Assembly (NCBI RefSeq): GCF_002895925.1
Contig: NZ_NWUO01000003.1
Coordinates: 186,001-250,000, forward strand
DNA length: 64,000 bases
Source: Mixta theicola
GTDB lineage: Bacteria > Pseudomonadota > Gammaproteobacteria > Enterobacterales > Enterobacteriaceae
Direction of reading: 5' to 3'
The position numbers were made by a program, and so were the translations under genes. The notes beneath the pieces are model-generated. The model had not been told where the DNA came from. It made no database searches and saw only the letters and a program-made list of their open reading frames with translations. Below are positions 54,348-61,263 of this stretch, piece after piece. The stretch's first letter is position 1. Each line of letters starts with the position of its first letter.

Positions 54348-55423
54348 TCTGCCTCTCCTGATGTGGTGTCGTTTGTGGTGTCATTATGGCTGTTATTTTC
54401 TTTTCTGTCAGTTTTGTCTTCCCCCCGCTGCGCCGCCGGATGCGTACTGGCATGCACCGCCTGAAGCGCCTTTATGCTCACCTGCGTGTATATCTGCGTG
54501 CTCTCCACGCTCCTGTGACCCAGCATCGCCTGTATCCACCGCAGGTCCGCGCCGTTCTCCAGCATCTGCGTCGCCATCGCGTGACGGAACAGGTGGCAGC
54601 TTCCCCTGTCGATGCCCGCCGCTCTCAGGTACGGCACCACCGCCTGCGTGATGCCGTTCGCCGTCAGCCCCGCCACGCCGTCCATCGCCAGGAACAGCGC
54701 CCGGCAGCCTGGCGTGACGGCTATTTCCGGCCTCACCTGGCTGAGGTAGCGCTCAAGCCACCACAGCGCACGCTCTCCCGCCGGCACCACCCGGTCCTGG
54801 TTTCCCTTGCCCTGTAAGCTCAGCGTCCGCCGCACGAAGTCCGTGCTGTATATCTCAAGCCGCGCCACTTCACCGCGCCGGATGCCCGTTGACCACAGCA
54901 GCTCCATCAGCGCACGGTCGCGCACCCCCTGAAGCGTCGTCAGGTCGCACAGCGCCAGGATGTCTTCCACCTGCTCCACGCTCAGTATCGTGCGCGGCGG
55001 CCGCCGCTCCAGCCTCGGCAGCTCCAGGTCCGCCGCCGGGTTCGCCAGTATCAGTCCCTGTTTCGCCATCCAGGAGAACCACACCTGAAGCGGCTGAAGC
55101 GCCGTACGCTGCGTCCGGCTGCTCAGCGGCTCCCCGTTCGTTTTTCGGTAGCCGTACAGGTAACGCTGCCAGCTCTCCAGCACCGGCCTTGTCACCTCCG
55201 CCGCGTACCGGATACCCCGTTCATCCGCCCAGCAGATAAAGCGGTAGCTGTGATGCGTCTGCACCTTCAGCGTCGTCTCCGACCAGTTGCGTTCCCGCCG
55301 CCACTTCACGAACCGCAGCAGCAGGTTATAGAGGCTTTTCGGGTCGGATGCCGGGCCAACCGGCTGGCGGTAGATTTCATCGACGGTAAGCAGGCGGTCT
55401 GAACGGGGTTTGCGGTTGGCCAT
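54344..55423 (-). CDS. Tyrosine recombinase/integrase, unit 2
   Basis: A 359-residue Xer-like recombinase. The N-terminal SAM-like domain (about 20-140) is followed by the catalytic domain with Arg in TGIRRGEVARLEIY, HxxR in HLFRHAMATQML and His/Tyr in MLGHRSVESTQIYTQV. All catalytic residues are present. It is close to the unit 3 enzyme through most of its length, diverging at the C-terminal tail (KTDRKENNSHNDTTNDTTSG). It starts 44 bp after the primase gene. Confidence 0.92.
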   Translation of the reverse strand: MANRKPRSDRLLTVDEIYRQPVGPASDPKSLYNLLLRFVKWRRERNWSETTLKVQTHHSYRFICWADERGIRYAAEVTRPVLESWQRYLYGYRKTNGEPLSSRTQRTALQPLQVWFSWMAKQGLILANPAADLELPRLERRPPRTILSVEQVEDILALCDLTTLQGVRDRALMELLWSTGIRRGEVARLEIYSTDFVRRTLSLQGKGNQDRVVPAGERALWWLERYLSQVRPEIAVTPGCRALFLAMDGVAGLTANGITQAVVPYLRAAGIDRGSCHLFRHAMATQMLENGADLRWIQAMLGHRSVESTQIYTQVSIKALQAVHASTHPAAQRGEDKTDRKENNSHNDTTNDTTSGEAE

Positions 55424-55467
55424 GATGACACTCCTTTGTCAGAACGGGCGCTGTCTGTGGCAGGCGG

Positions 55468-57600
55468 CTAAGAAGGAAGGCTGACTGACGAAGGCGAAGG
55501 CGGCAGCGGGGTTTTCTTTTTCTCTCTTATTACTGCGTTTTCAGCAAGCCGAACCGCTTCACCCGCCGGGCCTTCTCCTGCCTGCCCTGACGCCGCTTTT
55601 CCCGGCCCGAACTTATCCCGAACCTGACCCGAACTTAAGGCAGACTTACTCTCTTCCGGCCCGAACTTACGTTTACCGCCTTCGTCATCCCCGGCTTTTT
55701 CATCCACGCTCAGCAGCCCGCTCAGGTGGCTTTCCTCACCGCTGCCGCCGTCCCACAGCAGCTCATAGCGCAGCAGGTGGCCCCGGCTGCCGCCGTGGGT
55801 TAACAGGTACTCCATTTCGCTCAGCCGCAGGCAGTGGTGCTTGAGCTGGCTGTCGCTCCAGTTCGTCCACGCCCGGATGTCCCTGCGCGTGAACCGCACC
55901 TCTGAAGGCAGGCACTCCTGCCGCTGCGCCATCTCCTGCACCATCTGTTGTATCAGCAGCAGCAGCTTGCGCGTCTGCGGCGGCATCTCGTCCAGCGTCC
56001 TTCCTAACACCTCATGCGCCAGACGGTTGGCCAGGGCGATGTCTGACGGCCGCACCTCGATATACTCAATGACCTGGCCGCGATGCGCGGCCCGCTTCAC
56101 GGTCCGCTGATACTGGTGCAGCAGCGCCACCGCCTGTATCAGCGTCAGGTACTTCATATGGTCGCGCCGGGTCCTTGTCTTGTCGGAGAGGAACGTCAGC
56201 TGCTCCGCATACGGATTGACCACCTTCAGCGGCCGCAGCAGCCGCTGCGCGTTCTGGTGTAACCGGGTCAGATAACCCTTTTCTGACTGCGCCAGTAAGC
56301 CTTCCAGCGTCTGCGCCCGCCGCTGCTGCGCATGTATCGCCTGCGTCTGCTCCCGGCTCTCGTTCACCGTCAGCACCAGGCAGCGGTTCAGCAGCTCCTC
56401 GTCCACGTCTGAAGCGGTTGTCGTTAACATCAGCATCACCGGACCCTGCACCCGGTATTCCCGCGTCACCAGTTCGCCCGATGATTCATCCTTGCCCGTT
56501 GAGGCTATCTTCAGCTCCCCGTCCGACTGCAACAGCTTCAGCGCATACGCCGCCTGGCGCACGCCTTCTTCTTCCGCTATCGCCAGGATTTTATGCCGGA
56601 GCGAGGTCTCCCCCAGGTAGTACAGGCTCTGCCCGGTCATCGCCGAGTACTGCACCCGCTCCTCTTCCGGTATCAGCCCCAGCACCGCATCCATCAGCGA
56701 GGATTTACCCGCCGCTGATGACGACTGGATAAGCACCGCCAGCGGACGCTCCAGCTTCCTTGAGGTCGCCGCCAGATACCCGGTCAGCAGATTGGTCGAT
56801 TCACCCACCACGCCGCACGTCGCCAGGTCACTGACGATACGCTCTGCCAGGTCGGGAGATTTCAGCAGCGCCAGCGCTTCCGTTTCCTCGTCCGTACTCA
56901 GCGCCACGGCTGAAGCCGGGCTTTCCTGTTCCGCCATCCGGCGCTGTTCATCCTGCTTTTGTTCCAGCGCCAGCAGCATCCGCCCGCACTCACGCTTTAT
57001 CACCGCCGCGTCGCAGGCCAGCTCTGACGCCGCCGTGTTCACATACGCCTGGCGCTGTTTCGCGTGATACATATCGAACGTATCGACGTGGAACGCCCCG
57101 GTTGATTCGTCCAGCACCTGCACATTCACCTTCATCACCTCAGCAAGCTGATTCTTCTGCCAGCCCCGCACCCGCCACTGACGCGGCCCGGAACGTAACA
57201 GCAGCTCACCGGCGGGCGTGGTTTCGCAGGCGATAACATCAGGCTGATGAACGGGCTGTGAGGCTGGCCGGGCAGCTAAAGAAGACGGGTTTTCATGGCT
57301 GCCGGTCACAGTTTCGGATGTAACGGCAGCGTCGCTTTTCATCCTGACCGACTGTTCCAGCGCCAGCCCCAGCACACCTTCTGCATTGCCGCTTTTCAGC
57401 GCGAAGGCGTTCGCATCCAGCCCCTGCGGGAACCGCACCCGCCACGCTTCGATTCCGGCGCCGGCAAGCTGTTCAGCGACCTCCTCCGCACCCTTATCCC
57501 CGGCCTCGTCCCGATCGAAGGCGATCAGCACCCGCTTCACCCCGTGATACGACAGCGCCGCCAGATGCCCGGCGGTGAAGCCGTTCACCCCGAACGCGGC
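55468..57600 (-). pseudogene. Primase-helicase, 5'-truncated, unit 2
   Basis: The open frame (706 codons from a GTG at 57588) matches the unit 3 protein from its toprim region on: AAFGVNGFTAGHLAAL, LIAFDRDEAGDKGAEEVAE, then the helicase Walker A SSSAAGKSSLMDAVL and Walker B-like region with TTTASDVDEEL. Everything before AAFGVNG (CHC2 finger and primase core) is missing. Homology breaks near 57600 where the immunity 2 terminator begins. The C-terminal domain (RRDIRAWTNWSDSQLK...) is of the unit 1 type. Confidence 0.82.
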
Positions 57601-57636
57601 CAGTTGGTTATACGGCCTGTGGTGGAGTGACTGGTA

Positions 57637-57668
57637 AAAAGATCCCGGCGCTAAGTCCGGGATCTTTG
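57637..57668 (-). terminator. Terminator after immunity gene 2
   Basis: On the minus strand AAAGATCCCGG-ACTTAGCG-CCGGGATCTTTTT: an 11-bp stem ending in a T run, 5 bp past the immunity 2 stop. Confidence 0.85.
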
Positions 57669-57672
57669 TTGG

Positions 57673-57987
57673 TTAATAGAAGTCTGGCTCTATCTGGCCT
57701 TCAGCTTTCAGGATCTCAACGAAGCGGTTATAGGCAACATCATCCCGTTCTAATATATCATCCAGTAACTTTTCTTTTATCAAAGCCCAATGCTGAATAC
57801 TCTTGGCATTATTTTCAAAATATATTGCATTGAAACTTATTTCTGGATCAATTATAGATACCTGACTTGCTCTATATGCAAGCAAACCACCATAGTTTTT
57901 GGGAAGCCCATAAAAATATGTCTCATTGCCAAACCAATAAATAGCAAAAACTTTTATGATAGTCCCATCCGACTCTTTTATTTTCAT
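57673..57987 (-). CDS. Immunity protein 2
   Basis: A 104-residue AT-rich gene product, MKIKESDGTIIKVFAIYWFGN..., aromatic-rich in the first half and acidic at the end. It is unrelated in sequence to immunity 1, as expected for a partner of a different toxin domain. It overlaps the toxin 2 stop by 4 bp. Assignment rests on position and size, plus general resemblance to small immunity proteins. Confidence 0.65.
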   Translation of the reverse strand: MKIKESDGTIIKVFAIYWFGNETYFYGLPKNYGGLLAYRASQVSIIDPEISFNAIYFENNAKSIQHWALIKEKLLDDILERDDVAYNRFVEILKAEGQIEPDFY

Positions 57988-58859
57988 TTAATTTGCCCCT
58001 TAATATTTTCGATCACATCAGCTGGATTAGAGCTAACCCTCTGAGGAGTATCTATTTTTATATCGTAGGCCTTACCCGTAATAGAGTTATATTGATAATG
58101 GATAGTGATTGATTCACCCTTAGAATTTTTCTGGACTACCTGCATTTTTTGGAACCCTGCACTTGCAGGAAAACGAGGGTCATTATTCATACCGAGCAAC
58201 TTTTCACCTGCTGCCGGATTTTCTTGCACCTGCTTCCACACTATTTGTTCATTCAGATCTCTTGGTATTGCTGATTGTTTCCCAGGCTTGGCCGTCGAGA
58301 TTTTCTCCGCCGCACTGATCAGGATTTTGTTATCAATAATCTTCGCTGCTTTCCCGACTAACGATAAAGCTTTTTCTGCCGGGATCGACGTCAGCAGCGC
58401 CAGCGCGTAATCCTTCGCTTCTTCCGCCGACAGCAGGGCCATTACCGTATCTGAACCGGGGTTATTCTCCAGGATCGCTTTGATAATATTGGCGCTTTCC
58501 GGCAGATCACCTTTCACCATCCGCGCCAGATCGGCCTGTACCTGTTCCGGCGGCAGATTTTTCTCCTGAGCATACTGAGCGTAAGACTGCACCGACTGGC
58601 CGTAATCCATCATGCCTTTGCCGAGGCTGTCCAGGGCGGACAGCGAGTTATTCTCAACAACAACTTTATCCGGTGCGGAGTCAGCCAACTTAACCGCTTT
58701 TTCCCTGTCCTTTCCGTAACTTACAGCCCATTTCTCCTGCTGCATTCTGATGTCCGGGGATTTTTGCCCCGACGCGCTTTTTTCGCCCGAACACGCTACC
58801 GCCCCGGTAAGCATCGCCGCGCACAGCAGCCGGCACAGCGCTTTCCTTATCCGCTTCAT
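57984..58859 (-). CDS. Secreted VENN-motif toxin 2 (CdiA-CT-like)
   Basis: A 291-residue protein. The leader MKRIRKALCRLLCAAMLTGA with GAVACSGEKSASGQK is nearly the same as in toxin 1, and VENN again lies at residues 68-71. After that the sequences diverge: an Ala-rich helical segment (about 80-185) leads to a C-terminal domain with IPRDLNEQIVWKQVQENPAAG, MNNDPRFPASAGFQKMQVV and ITIHYQYNSITGKAYDIKID. That domain looks like a polymorphic-toxin C-terminus, activity unknown. GCAGGGAAAGCGGA precedes the ATG, as in toxin 1. Immunity 2 follows directly. Confidence 0.72.
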   Translation of the reverse strand: MKRIRKALCRLLCAAMLTGAVACSGEKSASGQKSPDIRMQQEKWAVSYGKDREKAVKLADSAPDKVVVENNSLSALDSLGKGMMDYGQSVQSYAQYAQEKNLPPEQVQADLARMVKGDLPESANIIKAILENNPGSDTVMALLSAEEAKDYALALLTSIPAEKALSLVGKAAKIIDNKILISAAEKISTAKPGKQSAIPRDLNEQIVWKQVQENPAAGEKLLGMNNDPRFPASAGFQKMQVVQKNSKGESITIHYQYNSITGKAYDIKIDTPQRVSSNPADVIENIKGQIK

Positions 58860-59575
58860 TCCGCTTTCCCTGCGTTATCCCTCCGCGCATTTTAACAGCA
58901 CCTTCATCCCTGTCATTACCGGTTTCACATCGCGGCGGGAGCCGGGTCACAGCTTGCCTGTGGCCCGGCGAACCGCCTGCCGGGCGCGGGCTGGCGAGGC
59001 CCGCAAGCGCTGTACAGCGCTCTGAGGCACGGGAGGCTGAGGGAACGAACGGCTTTGCATGGCCACACCAGGCCGGGGCGGGAAGCGGAAGCTGGCGAGG
59101 CGGGAACGAGCTACGGAGCGCAGCGCAGTGCGAGCCGCCGCAGACAGACGACGCCGGGCGGGCATAAAGCCCTTTAAGCGGAGGCCGCAGGCCGACTTCC
59201 TTTGGGTTTTACTTACCGGCGATGACGCGGCTGACGCCGCCAGGGAGGGCGGCCGCACCCCGGCGCTGAACGCGGGGCGCACGCCATAATGCAGATTATA
59301 CGCATACGAGCGCATAGCGAGGTTTATGAGGGTTCCGAAGCTGACCGCGGGAGTGCGTATAATCTCCCGCATTATGGTTCATGGACGCGCGGCGGCCATC
59401 GCGAACCTGCATATTGCACAGCGGCCAGGCCGCTGCCCGGCCATTTACCCCGCGCGGCACCCAACCCGATGAAGGCAGATCGCGCCACGGACGGCGCGCT
59501 CTGCCGCACAGCGAACAACTCAGCTCACAGATGGCTTACGGGCTGTCCGGCGACCCTGCTGCTTCGTCCGGTATC
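58860..59575. repeat. Conserved non-coding segment, copy 2 (between ParE-type gene and toxin 2)
   Basis: About 715 bp homologous to 53109-53760. Both copies begin just before the toxin start with the same ribosome-binding region and share hairpins, the inverted dif/cer-like pair, and a near-identical block of about 80 bp. Copy 2 has an extra palindrome-rich stretch (about 59005-59140, with AGCGCTGTACAGCGCT). A minus-strand ORF at 58947-59372 shares only scattered residues with its copy 1 counterpart, so conservation is at DNA level rather than protein level. Confidence 0.75.
59284..59382. repeat. Inverted pair of dif/cer-like sites, copy 2
   Basis: Right site (plus): AGTGCGTATAA (59352-59362), 9-bp spacer, TTATGGTTCAT (59372-59382), identical to copy 1. 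Left site (minus strand, 59307 down to 59284): GTATGCGTATAA, TCTGCA, TTATGG, one base different from copy 1 and with a dif-like 6-bp centre. The opposed orientation is preserved in both copies. Confidence 0.5.
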
Positions 59576-59848
59576 TCATGGCCAGCGTCTGGATGTGTGC
59601 AGCACCCGAAGTATGTATACCGTCGCTGCAACAACTTCATAGATGATAACGTAATGCCGGTGTACAACCAGTTCACGCGTACCCGCCACGCGTCCAGGTC
59701 GTCCGCTTTCCGGCTGTTCTATGAGCTGGCTGGCTCTGGCTGATAACTGTTCATCCAGCTCAACGGCTGCAACAGGGTTATCCAGCGCGATATATTCCCG
59801 GATTGCCCTGCGGTCATCCCTGGCGGGTTCTGTCCATATTAATGTCAT
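59576..59848 (-). CDS. RelE/ParE-family toxin, unit 3
   Basis: A 90-residue protein: LIWTEPARDDRRAIREYIAL, RPGRVAGTRELVV and YVIIYEVVAATVYILRVLHTSRR are the ParE/RelE pattern. It shares the end ILRVLHTSR with the unit 2 toxin but is otherwise different. It overlaps its antitoxin by 4 bp. Confidence 0.87.
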   Translation of the reverse strand: MTLIWTEPARDDRRAIREYIALDNPVAAVELDEQLSARASQLIEQPESGRPGRVAGTRELVVHRHYVIIYEVVAATVYILRVLHTSRRWP

Positions 59849-60135
59849 GACTTGCCGCTGTTTCCTTTACTGAGGATACGCTTTCTCCACTCTGCTGCTT
59901 CTGCTTCAACCTCTTCTGCTGATATCGTCCGTCCCTCCGCCACTGCAGCCCGCCCGGCCTCAACTTTCTGGCGATACCAGGCATCATATTCTGCTGCTTC
60001 CTGCTCTTTTCTTATGAACTCTCTCATAAAGTCGCGTAACAACTGGGCGCCGGTACGGTCACTCGCCTTTGCTGCTGTGGTGAACTCTGTTTTCAGCGTT
60101 TCATCAACGCGGAAGGTGAAGGTGGCTTCGCGCAT
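59845..60135 (-). CDS. Antitoxin of the ParE-type toxin, unit 3 (YacA-like)
   Basis: A 96-residue protein from the ATG at 60133-60135 (AAAAGGAGGAACCC upstream). RHH-type N-terminus MREATFTFRVDETLKTEF is followed by a charged helical C-terminus (WYRQKVEAGRAAVAEGR). It is unrelated to the unit 2 antitoxin, so this position in the element carries different TA pairs. A longer ORF reaching 60246 overlaps the recombinase and was not used. Confidence 0.82.
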   Translation of the reverse strand: MREATFTFRVDETLKTEFTTAAKASDRTGAQLLRDFMREFIRKEQEAAEYDAWYRQKVEAGRAAVAEGRTISAEEVEAEAAEWRKRILSKGNSGKS

Positions 60136-60184
60136 GGGTTCCTCCTTTTGTATTACATTGCACTCACAGAGTAACACGTCATAT

Positions 60185-61219
60185 TCAGTTATCAACTTTG
60201 TCGCTGTTTCCTTCTTTCCGCTGCTCTGCCGGATGCGTACTGGCATGCACCGCCTGCAACGCCCGGATGCTCACCTGCGTATATATCTGTGTCGATTCAA
60301 CGCTCCGGTGACCCAGCATCGCCTGTATCCAGCGCAGGTCCGCGCCGTTCTCCAGCATCTGCGTCGCCATCGCGTGCCGGAACAGGTGGCAGCTCCCTTT
60401 ATCTGTCCCCGCCGCCCGCAGATACGGGACGACAGCCATCGTGATGCCGCTCGCCGTCAGACCCGCCACACCGTCCATTGCCAGGAACAGCGCCCTGCAG
60501 TCAGGTACGGTGAGGATATCCGGGCGTACATGGCCGATGTAGCGTTGTAGCCACCACAGCGCCCGCTCTCCCACCGGGATTACCCGGTCCTGCTTTCCCT
60601 TACCCTGCACGATGGTCAGGATGCGCCGTGAGAAGTCCACGCTGTATATCTCAAGGTTTGCCACCTCCCCGCGCCGGACGCCGGTTGACCACAGCAGCTC
60701 AAGCAGCGCCCGGTCACGGATGCCCTGAAGCGTGCTCAGGTCGCACAGGCTCATGATGTCCTCCACCTGTTCCACGGTGAGTATCGTGCGCGGCAGGCGT
60801 TTTTCCAGCCTCGGCAGCTCCAGGTCTGCCGCCGGGTTCGCCAGGATAAGCCCCTGTTTCGCCATCCAGCTGAACCACACCTGAAGCGGCTGTAACGCCG
60901 TCCGTTGTGTCCGGCTGCTCAGTGCTTCGCCGTTGCTCTTGCGGTAGTGGTACAGATGCCGCTGGTACGTTTCCAGCGCCGGTCTGGTGACGTCGGCGGC
61001 ATAGTGCAGCCCGCGCTCGTGCGCCCACAGGATAAAGCGGTAGCTGTGATGCGTCTGCACCTTCAGCGTCGTCTCTGACCAGTTGCGCTCCTGCCGCCAC
61101 TTCACGAACCGCAACAGCAGGGCGTACAGGCTCTTCGGGTGTGTCGCCGGGCCGACCGGCTGGCGGTAGATGTCATCCACGGTAAGCAGACGGTTTGCGG
61201 CGGGTTTACGGTTGGACAT
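60185..61219 (-). CDS. Tyrosine recombinase/integrase, unit 3
   Basis: A 344-residue Xer-like recombinase with intact catalytic residues: Arg in TGVRRGEVANLEIY, HLFRHAMATQML, MLGHRSVESTQIYTQV. The N-terminal part is almost identical to the unit 1 remnant. GGGAGATAACCAC precedes the ATG. It starts 44 bp after the primase gene, the same spacing as in unit 2. Confidence 0.93.
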   Translation of the reverse strand: MSNRKPAANRLLTVDDIYRQPVGPATHPKSLYALLLRFVKWRQERNWSETTLKVQTHHSYRFILWAHERGLHYAADVTRPALETYQRHLYHYRKSNGEALSSRTQRTALQPLQVWFSWMAKQGLILANPAADLELPRLEKRLPRTILTVEQVEDIMSLCDLSTLQGIRDRALLELLWSTGVRRGEVANLEIYSVDFSRRILTIVQGKGKQDRVIPVGERALWWLQRYIGHVRPDILTVPDCRALFLAMDGVAGLTASGITMAVVPYLRAAGTDKGSCHLFRHAMATQMLENGADLRWIQAMLGHRSVESTQIYTQVSIRALQAVHASTHPAEQRKEGNSDKVDN

Positions 61220-61263
61220 GTGGTTATCTCCCTGACGGCGGCGTGGCGGATGGATTCAGGCGA

